A DNA stretch of 7,989 nt, from NCBI GenBank assembly GCA_030248825.1, contig JARCMB010000097.1:1-7989 (forward strand), in the 5' to 3' direction. A model generated the notes under the pieces. The model ran no database searches and was not told the DNA's origin. It saw nothing but the letters and a program-made list of their open reading frames with translations. Position 1 is the first letter of the stretch. Each line of letters opens with the position of its first letter. Both the position numbers and the translations under genes were made by a program. This document shows positions 1 through 6,264 of this stretch, one piece after another. This DNA comes from Pseudanabaenaceae cyanobacterium MP8IB2.15. GTDB taxonomy: Bacteria > Cyanobacteriota > Cyanobacteriia > Pseudanabaenales > Pseudanabaenaceae.

Positions 1-584
1 AAATTAAGCGTATTTTCATGGCTGCCACGAATTTTAGCTACAGGGCCTTCGATGCTGTATGCATTGATTTGGTTAATTAAGGCTTCGACTACTTCTTCTA
101 AGGTGGAGATCGCTTTGAGATCGCTCACATAGCCACGAATTGCGATCGAGGCATCAGTCGCACTATAAAAGTCAGTTTGTTCGGAAATCATTTCTAATAA
201 GTCAGCTCTGAGTTCGCGTCGCCACTGCAACCTTTGTTCGGCTTCTCTTTCATCCAACAGTCGTTCTTCTTGCAAGATCATATGTCGATCGGCTTGCTGA
301 GCTGCCAGCATAGGAGCCTCTGCTAGTTCCTTGTTAATATCTGAAGCCTTTTGCTTGAGCTTTTGAGCGGTAGGACTATCGTCAAAACCCTCAGTTTGCA
401 GCTCTTTCAGGGTATGTTCGACTTTTTCTAGTAGTGGCTTGAGTCGAAGCTCAATCTTTTCCAAGTTTTCTTGAATTTGGAGGTCACGCTGTTGTTGAAT
501 CCGTTTTTGCTCTATTTCGGCTTTCGCTGCTAATAGTAAGTCGCCTACGGAAGCTTCTAATTCATCTATCTCTGAAATATCCAT
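1..584 (-). CDS. Unrecognised coiled-coil protein, N-terminal part (runs off the window)
   Basis: An uninterrupted minus-strand reading frame starts at ATG 584-582 (MDISEIDELEASVGDLL) and stays open for 194 codons to the window edge, so the C-terminus is missing. A GGTGA ribosome-binding sequence (598-594) lies 9 bases before the start, which supports it. The product is very rich in Glu, Gln, Lys and Leu. Residues about 20-62 and 96-130 have the charged heptad character of coiled coils, with a Gly/Asp/Ser/Pro break near 66-71. Residues about 140-190 look more globular, with alternating hydrophobic positions. There is no signal peptide or membrane segment, so it is probably cytosolic. I do not recognise the family; the functional domain may lie beyond the edge. 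It is divergent from clpS. Confidence 0.8.
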   Translation of the reverse strand, partial: MDISEIDELEASVGDLLLAAKAEIEQKRIQQQRDLQIQENLEKIELRLKPLLEKVEHTLKELQTEGFDDSPTAQKLKQKASDINKELAEAPMLAAQQADRHMILQEERLLDEREAEQRLQWRRELRADLLEMISEQTDFYSATDASIAIRGYVSDLKAISTLEEVVEALINQINAYSIEGPVAKIRGSHENTLN

Positions 585-715
585 ACTTTAAAATCACCAA
601 ATTTATATTTTTCTTAACCCTACCAGATTATTAGAGTCTAGATTCGTAAGACAAGACTCACTAAGTGTTGTCTATGCGTTTCCGAGCTACCAGAATAGAG
701 AAGTGAGTATATTAG

Positions 716-745
716 CTGACAAAACTTGTGAAAACTTTATATAAT
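716..745 (+). promoter_or_regulatory. Probable sigma-70-type promoter for clpS and the CPBP gene
   Basis: A -35-like CTGACA (716-721) and a perfect TATAAT (740-745) are separated by 18 bases. Transcription would begin near 752, giving a leader of about 190 bases before the clpS ATG that contains the hairpins at 782-830. This is the best promoter match seen between the two divergent genes. The assignment rests on consensus match and orientation only. Confidence 0.5.
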
Positions 746-781
746 GCCTTAAGTATTATTAACTGATGTTACGCGAATAAG

Positions 782-830
782 CCCTACTTCATTTTGCTTC
801 ATGCAGAATGAAGTAGGGAGGCAAAGCCTC
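782..830 (+). repeat. Two adjacent stem-loops in the clpS leader
   Basis: Arms CCCTACTTCATTTTGC (782-797) and GCAGAATGAAGTAGGG (803-818) form a 16-bp stem with one T-G wobble and a 5-base loop (TTCAT). A second hairpin, GAGGC-AAA-GCCTC (818-830), follows directly and shares base 818. No T-run follows, so it is not a normal intrinsic terminator. It sits between the predicted promoter and clpS and would be transcribed in the leader. It could be a dispersed palindromic repeat, a small non-autonomous element, or an RNA structure affecting clpS expression. The rest of 585-941 is AT-rich, with no gene that I can support. Confidence 0.7.
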
Positions 831-941
831 TGGTTGCCTATGCGATTTTAAAATTCGATCGACAGTAGCTAACCCCAGCAACTAAAAAAGTAAGCAAACT
901 AGTTCAAAAGCAAAAACTCGTCTTTGATAGGGAGATTGAAA

Positions 942-1223
942 ATGTCTACAGAAACTATAGAACGCACTTCAACTATTCGTAAAATAGCTCCTCGTTACCG
1001 TGTGCTGCTGCATAACGATGACTACAACCCAATGGAATATGTAGTCCAAACCTTAATCAAAGTAGTAGGCGGCTTAACAGAACCTCAAGCAGTTGACATT
1101 ATGATGGCGGCTCACATTGATGGCTGTGCTTTGGTGATTACCTGCGTGCAAGAACATGCTGAACATTACTGCGAGGGTCTACAAAGCCAAGGTTTAAGCA
1201 GCACGATCGAACCTGAAGATTAG
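942..1223 (+). CDS. clpS: ATP-dependent Clp protease adaptor ClpS (ClpS1 type)
   Basis: The product is a 93-residue cytosolic adaptor. ClpS proteins bind substrates with destabilising N-terminal residues and hand them to the Hsp100 unfoldase, which is ClpC with ClpP in cyanobacteria. The NDD signature is at residues 25-27 (VLLHNDDYNPMEY), with Met31 at the gatekeeper position and His58 (MMAAHIDG) matching the conserved pocket residue. A flexible N-terminal tail of about 17 residues precedes the fold, as is usual. The ATG at 942 is chosen because AGGGAG (929-934) lies 7 bases before it; an in-frame TTG at 924 would overlap that site. The overall sequence matches the canonical cyanobacterial ClpS1, not the divergent ClpS2. 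The stop overlaps the GTG of the next gene, indicating co-transcription and coupled translation. Confidence 0.96.
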   Translation: MSTETIERTSTIRKIAPRYRVLLHNDDYNPMEYVVQTLIKVVGGLTEPQAVDIMMAAHIDGCALVITCVQEHAEHYCEGLQSQGLSSTIEPED

Positions 1224-2080
1224 TGCAATTCATCGCCAAAACTCGATTATTTGCTAAGTCGATCGCCAAATCGATCGCCCAGAAACCCGCTCCAGTTCGG
1301 CTGGGGCTGTTTTTATTGGTTTTGCTGCTGTTGTGGCTACCTGTGGCTCTCCCAGTTTATTTACTGGTGGGAAATCAGGCTGGCGCAGCACTGGGCATTT
1401 TGCTTTACTGCGGGTTTGTTGCCTTGATCTGGTTTTGGGGACGCTATGTTGCCCAACAGCCTCAACCCTATTCTTACTATGGCTTAACATTTAGTCGATC
1501 GAATCTCCAAGAATGTCTGGCAGGGCTGGCGATTGGGCTAGCGAGCCTCGCAAGTTTGATGCTGTTGCAAACCAGTTTCGGTTGGCTGAGTTGGCAGTCG
1601 GGCGTAGATTGGCAAGGTGCTGTGATCCCAGGGATGCTCACAGGCGTAGGTGTGGGGTTTGCCGAAGAATTATTATTTCGGGGCTGGCTCCTGACCGAGT
1701 TGGAACAAGATTACGGCAAGTCTCGATCGCTCCTGATCGATAGCAGCTTCTTTGCTCTGACGCATTTCATCAAAACCGAGCCGATTATGGTGTTAATTAG
1801 CCGATTACCGCAATTTCCAGGGCTGATGTTGCTCGGTCTCGATCTAGTCTGGGCACGTCGATCGAGGCAAAATCGTCTAGGCTTATCGATCGGTTTACAT
1901 GGCGGGCTGGTCTGGGGGTACTACGTGGTGAATACGACCCACTGGTTAAAGCCAAGTCAATCTGTCCCAGAATGGATTACAGGCATTGGTGGTAATCCTC
2001 TCGCTGGCTTCATGGGATTGTTATTTTTAAGTTCGATCGCGATTGGATTAAGAACCTTTAGCCAACCCAAACTTCGTTAG
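1223..2080 (+). CDS. CPBP-family intramembrane glutamic endopeptidase
   Basis: A 285-residue polytopic membrane protein of the CPBP (CAAX protease and bacteriocin-processing, Abi) family. The family motifs are present in order: EExxxR at 148-153 (EELLFR), FxxxH at 177-181 (FALTH), a third-motif His226 (GLHGGLVWG), and a late Asn258 in GNPLAG typical of cyanobacterial members. Hydrophobic helices lie at about 27-49, 54-73, 97-115, 135-150, 199-211, 219-236 and 258-276. The catalytic residues look intact, so an active membrane protease is likely; the substrate is unknown. The GTG start overlaps the clpS stop (TAGTG) and has no strong ribosome-binding site of its own, so translation probably depends on clpS. 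A weak 6-bp hairpin (AGGAAA/TTTCCT, 2079-2100) overlaps the stop codon. Confidence 0.9.
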   Translation: MQFIAKTRLFAKSIAKSIAQKPAPVRLGLFLLVLLLLWLPVALPVYLLVGNQAGAALGILLYCGFVALIWFWGRYVAQQPQPYSYYGLTFSRSNLQECLAGLAIGLASLASLMLLQTSFGWLSWQSGVDWQGAVIPGMLTGVGVGFAEELLFRGWLLTELEQDYGKSRSLLIDSSFFALTHFIKTEPIMVLISRLPQFPGLMLLGLDLVWARRSRQNRLGLSIGLHGGLVWGYYVVNTTHWLKPSQSVPEWITGIGGNPLAGFMGLLFLSSIAIGLRTFSQPKLR

Positions 2081-2115
2081 GAAACCTTAGAAGATTTCCT
2101 TTAAAGCATCTACCC

Positions 2116-2181
2116 AGCCCCCTGCCACCAATTTTGGGGGTTCTGAAAATCAAAGTCCCCAGAATTGGGGATTTAGGGGCT
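2116..2181. repeat. GC-rich imperfect inverted repeat between convergent genes
   Basis: The arms 2116-2140 and 2156-2181 pair: AGCCCC (2116-2121) with GGGGCT (2176-2181), then 2128-2140 with 2156-2168 almost continuously, around a 15-base loop. The right arm contains its own small palindrome, TCCCCA-GAAT-TGGGGA (2156-2171). Motifs of the type CCCCAAAATTGGGGATTTAGGGG are, as I recall, common intergenic repeats in cyanobacteria, so this is probably a copy of a dispersed element. It lies where the CPBP gene and the minus-strand gene converge. Eight T residues at 2195-2202 start about 13 bases beyond the stem, too far for a textbook terminator, but it may still end plus-strand transcription. Confidence 0.65.
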
Positions 2182-2215
2182 TCGGAATAGGTAATTTTTT
2201 TTAGCAGAAACCGCC

Positions 2216-3883
2216 CTATTCATCGAAATCAAAACTTGGCTCAGATTTTAGTGTGCCTAAACCCAATTCTTTCGCTTGAATCAGCTTGATCTCGTAATAG
2301 CCCAGAATATGCTGTGGCTCAGGACGACCGCGTGACGCACCTGTAACCCCCATGGCAATAAATACACCACAAACTCCTTTGGTATTTTTACACCCTTGCT
2401 TCCACTTTTTGCGAGATCGTTCTAGCCCTGGATCTTCTTTGTAAAATTCCCCAAACAGGTGAAGTTCATCATCTCCCATCACCATTAAACCTAATTCGCA
2501 GGTTTCACCCAAAAAAGACTCAGCAGGATTGAAACAGATACCCTGAATGCCACCGAAATCCTCAATTTGCTTGATCAGTTCTAAAGCTTTATTGCGCGAA
2601 GTCTGAATCAATAGTCCTGACATCGCTTCACCCGACTCGGGGAAAGGCTCGGCTGACAGTTGGCAAAACCGCACAGTTTGACGCAGGCTGGCAATCGCAT
2701 CCCAAGGTAGCCCTGTAAGCTTAAACAGGGCATTTTCTGGCCAAATATCTTCGTGGATCAAAGACTCAGATTCATCATCATATTCGCCTTCTTCTGTGAG
2801 TTGTTCTAATTCATTCGACAGATCTGGCAAAGTCTTGACATTAACCGTATAGATCGAGTCTGGGTTACCACTGCTCGGTAGTTCGATCTGGTAATTTCCT
2901 TGAACTGTGTCGAACTTGCCAGATTTAATCTTGTTACCAAACTGTGCCCAGAATAAGTTAAAACTTTCGATCGCTAAGCTGAGCGTGATCGCTTCTTCTT
3001 CATAGAGAAAAGGTCTACCACCTTCGAGTGGGTGCAACATGCCAAAAATTGGGTAAACACCTTCGCGATTTGTCGGCCAACTATAGGAACGCATGGCGTG
3101 CAGTTCACTCTCAGACAAGCCTTCTGCCGACTCAAACAAAGTGAATAGGCAATCTTGGTGCAGAAATGTTTCTTCCAAACCATCCTCAGATTCATCCTGG
3201 GCAACACGTTGGCGAAATTGCACCAGAGATTCGCGGGAACGGTAGAAAATTACACCCTGCTCTAACCCCGATCTCCCCATCACAACGGCGTAGAGAGTAT
3301 CTCGATCGTTTTGATTTTGATTTAGCTCGATCGAAACGACCTGATAATCCCACATATGCTCCCAAGGAGCATTGCGCCAGAGCAGATCGGCTTGGAGGTA
3401 GAGGGTAGGAGCCTGAGCCGCAGGAACAGTGGGAGGATTGGTATTGGCATGTTCGACGATGTTGGCAAAAATCTCATCGATCAAGGGCAATTTTTCAACA
3501 TGTTCGACCGAAATATCCAAGTCCTGCAATACGCCGCGCATGTAAAACTGCAACTCGCGATCTCGTACCAAAATTTTTCGAGGACGACCAGGCTGAGCTG
3601 GGCTTTGAGGACGCTCGATCGCTTGCAAAAAAGCTCTCACCAATGCTTCTTGCCCTGCACCTGGCTCAACTACATCCATGGCCCGTACCATCCCCATCGA
3701 GCCATCTACCCAGAGAATGCACTGAGGTTGGTCGCTATTGTCATTGAGATCGATCGGGACAAGGTTCGACCCCGCCTCATACTCGCGTGACTTCGGCAAC
3801 GAACGGCGATCGCCCTCCCAAACTGTGGGAGATTGTTCCAGTTTTTTGAGTCGGCGTAGAGTGGAACCGTTAAGCTTGGTCAT
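2216..3883 (-). CDS. Conserved cyanobacterial protein, 555 aa, N-terminal part resembles DUF6930 (tentative)
   Basis: A large acidic soluble protein with no signal peptide or membrane segment. Residues 1-30 are basic and polar (STLRRLKKL, VWEGDRR). Residues about 52-142 form a compact alpha/beta-looking segment (ILWVDGSMGMVRAMD, KILVRDRELQFYMRGVLQDLDI) that resembles, from memory, the DUF6930 domain. Acidic linkers occur at 229-238 and 361-378. The C-terminal 120 residues include a Cys- and Lys-rich stretch (about 488-505) and a conserved-looking GYYEIKLIQAKELGLGTL end. The function is unknown. An in-frame ATG at 3895 would add four residues, but GGAG lies 6 bases upstream of the ATG at 3883 and none precedes 3895, so 3883 is preferred. 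It is convergent with the CPBP gene and divergent from the 72-residue gene. Confidence 0.85.
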   Translation of the reverse strand: MTKLNGSTLRRLKKLEQSPTVWEGDRRSLPKSREYEAGSNLVPIDLNDNSDQPQCILWVDGSMGMVRAMDVVEPGAGQEALVRAFLQAIERPQSPAQPGRPRKILVRDRELQFYMRGVLQDLDISVEHVEKLPLIDEIFANIVEHANTNPPTVPAAQAPTLYLQADLLWRNAPWEHMWDYQVVSIELNQNQNDRDTLYAVVMGRSGLEQGVIFYRSRESLVQFRQRVAQDESEDGLEETFLHQDCLFTLFESAEGLSESELHAMRSYSWPTNREGVYPIFGMLHPLEGGRPFLYEEEAITLSLAIESFNLFWAQFGNKIKSGKFDTVQGNYQIELPSSGNPDSIYTVNVKTLPDLSNELEQLTEEGEYDDESESLIHEDIWPENALFKLTGLPWDAIASLRQTVRFCQLSAEPFPESGEAMSGLLIQTSRNKALELIKQIEDFGGIQGICFNPAESFLGETCELGLMVMGDDELHLFGEFYKEDPGLERSRKKWKQGCKNTKGVCGVFIAMGVTGASRGRPEPQHILGYYEIKLIQAKELGLGTLKSEPSFDFDE

Positions 3884-4063
3884 CAAAGTCTCCATACAGA
3901 CTGCAAATCAGTCCAAATTCTATTATCAGGATCTTAGCAAGAAAGATCGCAGCTTGTGGGGGATTCAAGGCTGCCATGGTCATACATTACAGACAGCTAC
4001 ATTGAGATTTTGAGTATAGCAGTATGCGCGATCGATTCGCGGAGAGGCTAGCATAGGGAGGAA

Positions 4064-4069
4064 TAATAT
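4064..4069 (+). promoter_or_regulatory. Possible -10 element for the 72-aa gene
   Basis: TAATAT at 4064-4069 is a plausible -10 hexamer that would start transcription near 4076, leaving a leader of only about 11 bases. No convincing -35 lies at the usual distance. A purine tract AGGGAGGA (4055-4062) looks like a ribosome-binding sequence but sits 24 bases before the ATG, too far to act normally, and no usual start codon is in frame closer to it. The rest of 3884-4086 shows nothing else clear. Confidence 0.25.
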
Positions 4070-4086
4070 CTCAACTACTCAGACCT

Positions 4087-4305
4087 ATGGACGAACTCAG
4101 ACCGATCTTTCAAGAACTGATCTCCCAACCAGTCGCATTTCTGGGCGGTTTGATGTCAGGTTTTCTGCGCCTCGATCTCCAAGAAGACCCACTCAAAACC
4201 TGGCTAGAAAAGCAAGGCATCTCCACAAATTCATCTACTAATACTTCAAACAACAGTAACCAAAATGGTAAAAGTAGTGGGCCGCAGTCGATTTCGATCG
4301 ATTAG
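4087..4305 (+). CDS. Small conserved cyanobacterial protein upstream of ssrA (72 aa)
   Basis: The 72-residue product starts MDELRPIFQELISQPVAFLG. Residues about 4-35 look like amphipathic to hydrophobic helix (PVAFLGGLMSGFLRLDL) followed by a charged segment (QEDPLKTWLEKQG). An Asn/Ser/Thr-rich linker at 47-64 leads to a short tail, GPQSISID, at 65-72. I recall similar proteins with the same N-terminus, a variable Asn-rich linker and a GPQSISIE-type tail in many cyanobacteria, so it is a real gene despite its size. No function is known to me. The hydrophobic stretch is borderline for one membrane segment. ssrA begins 42 bases after the stop with its own -10, so the two may be transcribed separately. 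Confidence 0.8.
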   Translation: MDELRPIFQELISQPVAFLGGLMSGFLRLDLQEDPLKTWLEKQGISTNSSTNTSNNSNQNGKSSGPQSISID

Positions 4306-4330
4306 CACCCAACTAGAAGACAAGGTGAGC

Positions 4331-4336
4331 TATAAT
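4331..4336 (+). promoter_or_regulatory. -10 element of the ssrA promoter
   Basis: A perfect TATAAT lies 12 bases before the mature 5' end of the tmRNA, predicting a start near 4343 and a very short 5' trailer for RNase P to remove. No good -35 hexamer is visible 16-18 bases upstream (the region is CCCAACTAG). It lies just after the stop codon of the 72-residue gene. Confidence 0.6.
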
Positions 4337-4347
4337 ACAATTCAATT

Positions 4348-4729
4348 GGGGCCGTAACGGTTTCGACGTGTTAGTGGAAATTATCCCGTGATGCAGGTCG
4401 AGAGTGAGCCACCTCTCGTAAATCAATGACTCAAACAAGTACATGCGAACAACATAGTACCCTTTGCTCGTAAAGCAGCTCCTGTAGCCGCCTAAGAACC
4501 CTTTCGGTTTCGAGATCTAATGTATGACTCCGTTAAATGCATTAGATAACCAACAACGGATGCTGCGATCGACTTTCTCTAGTGGGTCGATCGCTCAAGA
4601 ATTCACCTGAGCATCCCACTGTCTGGGATAATTGACAGTTCCCTCCACGAGGATCAGAGTGGATAAACCTGTGAATGAATGGGGCGTTATGAGCTAGTGC
4701 GGACGAGGGTTCGACTCCCTTCGGCTCCA
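4348..4729 (+). ncRNA. ssrA: Transfer-messenger RNA (tmRNA), one-piece
   Basis: tmRNA, with SmpB, enters stalled ribosomes, supplies a short reading frame and marks the product for proteolysis. The 5' end GGGGCCG (4348-4354) pairs with CGGCTCC (4722-4728), with one G-U pair, to form the acceptor stem. The discriminator A is 4729 and the full CCA is not encoded. The T arm is at 4705-4721 with loop TTCGACT. A pseudoknot-region helix CGAGAG/CTCTCG precedes the tag codons. Downstream there is a TCTAATG/CATTAGA helix and an interlocked CCCA/TGGG plus CTGTC/GACAG pair typical of a late pseudoknot. The 382-base length is usual for a one-piece tmRNA, not the permuted two-piece form of some marine cyanobacteria. 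A 9-bp helix made of two HIP1-core sites lies at 4565-4594. Confidence 0.98.
4445..4495 (+). other. ssrA: tmRNA proteolysis-tag reading frame
   Basis: Codons GCG through GCC followed by TAA encode ANNIVPFARKAAPVAA, the typical cyanobacterial ssrA tag. The resume codon is GCG (4445-4447), and the first Ala is also the residue charged on tmRNA by analogy with other systems. The Ala-Ala end is the degron read by Clp and FtsH-type proteases. Confidence 0.95.
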
Positions 4730-4807
4730 TATTTAGCTTAATTTAATTTAACTCTCTCGATCGACCTTTTGGCTTGAGAGTGGTTGCAGATTTACTTTAA
4801 AATCTTA

Positions 4808-4840
4808 AGGTCAGAGGTTTACGAATCTGACCTATTTTTT
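4808..4840 (+). terminator. Intrinsic terminator of ssrA
   Basis: AGGTCAGA (4808-4815) and TCTGACCT (4826-4833) form a perfect 8-bp stem with a 10-base loop, followed by A and six T residues (4835-4840). It lies 79 bases after the tmRNA 3' end. A weaker pairing, ACTCTC (4751-4756) with GAGAGT (4776-4781), lies just before it and has no T-run. Confidence 0.85.
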
Positions 4841-4872
4841 GTGGTGTGGTAATAGCGGTAATAATTGTGTAA

Positions 4873-6018
4873 ATGCACATAGCTTGGTTAGGGAAAAGAT
4901 CGCCTTTTTGCGGCAATGTTACTTACGGTCGCGAGATTACGAATGCCCTGTTAGATCGGGGTCACAAGGTCAGTTTTCTACATTTTGCCAGTGAGACTGA
5001 AGAAGAAGATCTAACCCAAGATCTTCATGCAGTTTCGCTACCGTTTCTCTATAAGTCAACGATCTATACTGTGCCTTCCTTTAGTGCCAGCAAGATTCTG
5101 GTCGATTCACTGCGTAATCTTAAGCCCGATCTTGTCCATGCTTCTCTGGCATTATCCCCCTTAGATTTTTTGTTGCCTGAAATTTGTGCCGACTTGAATC
5201 TACCTCTAGTCGCCACTTTTCATCTACCATTCGATGTCAAGCATCGCAATATTACTTCGAGTACACAGCAACTGACTTACCAGATTTATGCTCCTGCCTT
5301 GGCGGATTACGATCGCGTGATTATTTTTTCGCAAATTCAGCGCGAGATTTTGCGTAAATTGGGTGTAGCAGACAGTCGGATCGCTGTGATTCCAAATGGG
5401 GTCGATCCTGAGCGATTTTCGCCTGGCTATTCCCGCATCAAAGCCGAACTGAATGCCGATCGATTGTTTGTTTATCAGGGTCGATTGGCTCCCGAAAAAA
5501 ACGTTGAAGCTTTGCTCAGAGCTTGGCGTAAGTTAAAAATGCCTGATGGCTGTAAGTTGGCAATCGTGGGTGATGGGCCGATGGCATCTAATCTCAAATC
5601 TCATTATGGACTCGATCGTGGCATTGTTTGGCTGGGATTTATTGCTGATGAGAAACGACGCATTGAGATCTTACGCGGTGCGGATGTGTTTATTTTGCCT
5701 TCGTTGGTAGAAGGTTTATCGTTGTCACTTTTGGAGGCAATGTCTTGCGGTGTAGCCTGTCTGGGAACTGATGTCGGAGCCGATGGTGAAGTGCTAGCAG
5801 ATGGAGCAGGTATTGTCTTAGATGCTCGCAAAGTGACTTCGCAGCTCTGTACGCTGTTGCCACTATTCGCTACCCATCCCGAATTGTCGGAACTGCTGGG
5901 GCGAAAAGCCAGGCAGAGGGTGTTGGATATATATACGCTCAGTTCTAATATCAATTGCCTAGAAGAACTCTACCGAGAAGTTATGCGCCACCAAAGAGTT
6001 GGATCGCAGTTATATTGA
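4873..6018 (+). CDS. Glycosyltransferase, GT4 family (GT-B fold)
   Basis: A 381-residue retaining glycosyltransferase. The N-terminal acceptor-side Rossmann domain opens with MHIAWLGKRSPFCGNVTYGRE, including the glycine-rich loop, and runs to about 170. The C-terminal nucleotide-sugar domain contains IPNGVD (173-178), GRLAPEKN (203-210), IVGDGP (231-236) and the E-x7-E motif E280...E288 (EGLSLSLLE). The length is normal and no catalytic motif is missing. There is no signal peptide, so it acts in the cytosol or at the inner face of the membrane. I recall a closely similar gene in many cyanobacteria; donor and acceptor are not known to me. The ATG at 4873 has no ribosome-binding sequence and follows the ssrA terminator by 32 bases; a TAATAA (4859-4864) could be a -10 giving a nearly leaderless message. 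It ends 12 bases from a convergent gene. Confidence 0.92.
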   Translation: MHIAWLGKRSPFCGNVTYGREITNALLDRGHKVSFLHFASETEEEDLTQDLHAVSLPFLYKSTIYTVPSFSASKILVDSLRNLKPDLVHASLALSPLDFLLPEICADLNLPLVATFHLPFDVKHRNITSSTQQLTYQIYAPALADYDRVIIFSQIQREILRKLGVADSRIAVIPNGVDPERFSPGYSRIKAELNADRLFVYQGRLAPEKNVEALLRAWRKLKMPDGCKLAIVGDGPMASNLKSHYGLDRGIVWLGFIADEKRRIEILRGADVFILPSLVEGLSLSLLEAMSCGVACLGTDVGADGEVLADGAGIVLDARKVTSQLCTLLPLFATHPELSELLGRKARQRVLDIYTLSSNINCLEELYREVMRHQRVGSQLY

Positions 6019-6030
6019 TCTGGGCAGAAA

Positions 6031-6258
6031 TTATATTACCGATGCTGCTGCCAAGAGTCTCTGTTCAACTAAGTCGGAAAACTCTACGACCACAAAATGG
6101 TTGGCAGGGTATAAATAATCCTCGCCAGAATCATCAACTACGCGCAGATAATCATCAATTGCAGATGAAGAGTCTTGCAGCACTCGGTACAGTTTCCACA
6201 CTTGCAAATCATCACAGTTTTTATTGGTTATACAAACAGCAAATTTAGAATGATTCAT
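6031..6258 (-). CDS. Small conserved hypothetical protein (75 aa)
   Basis: The 75-residue product begins MNHSKFAVCITNKNCDD and carries a distinctive central block, LRVVDDSGEDYLYPANHF (38-55), followed by a hydrophobic VVVEF and a helix ending in LVEQRLLAA. From memory this matches a widespread small bacterial family of about 70 residues with a VIDESGEDYLYP-type core; no biochemical function is known to me. It is a soluble, mainly beta-looking protein. It starts 6 bases after the stop of the 63-residue gene and has no good ribosome-binding site, which suggests coupled translation. It is convergent with the glycosyltransferase, 12 bases apart, and no terminator is visible between them. The conserved core makes this the coding frame rather than the overlapping plus-strand frame at 5955-6248. 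Confidence 0.78.
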   Translation of the reverse strand: MNHSKFAVCITNKNCDDLQVWKLYRVLQDSSSAIDDYLRVVDDSGEDYLYPANHFVVVEFSDLVEQRLLAAASVI

Positions 6259-6264
6259 AGGTGA

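Noticed and set aside
649..673. AGACAA...TTGTCT dyad as a possible operator
   Set aside because: The outer and inner halves (CACT/AGTG) are centred two bases apart, the match is short, and no regulator is suggested nearby.
924..941. Extension of clpS to a TTG at 924
   Set aside because: The TTG would sit on top of the AGGGAG ribosome-binding sequence that is well placed for the ATG at 942, and ClpS1 proteins as I recall them start at that ATG.
1254..1743. Frames of 78 residues (minus) and 76 residues (plus) inside the CPBP gene
   Set aside because: Their composition (Arg, Ser and Cys rich, low hydrophobicity) is that of shadows of a membrane-protein gene with intact family motifs.
2974..3207. 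Minus-strand frame of 77 residues inside the 555-residue gene in another frame
   Set aside because: It is a shifted frame of the same coding strand with no start signal or motif.
3166..4013. Three overlapping plus-strand frames (3166-3408, 3356-3790, 3738-4013)
   Set aside because: They are antisense to the 555-residue gene, have no motifs or ribosome-binding sites, and overlap each other in different frames.
4542..4730. Minus-strand open frame of 62 residues beginning MEPKGVEPSSALAHNA
   Set aside because: It lies wholly antisense to the 3' half of the tmRNA; this MEPKGVEPS-type peptide is a well-known false gene caused by the conserved acceptor and T arm.
5604..5954. Minus-strand frame of 116 residues inside the glycosyltransferase
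   Set aside because: It is Ser/Pro/Thr-rich with no motif, complementary to the conserved E-x7-E region; it is a shadow of the real gene.
5955..6248. Plus-strand frame of 97 residues overlapping the glycosyltransferase end
   Set aside because: It is antisense to the 75-residue gene, whose conserved-looking SGEDYLYP core identifies the true frame, and its own sequence has no recognisable motif.
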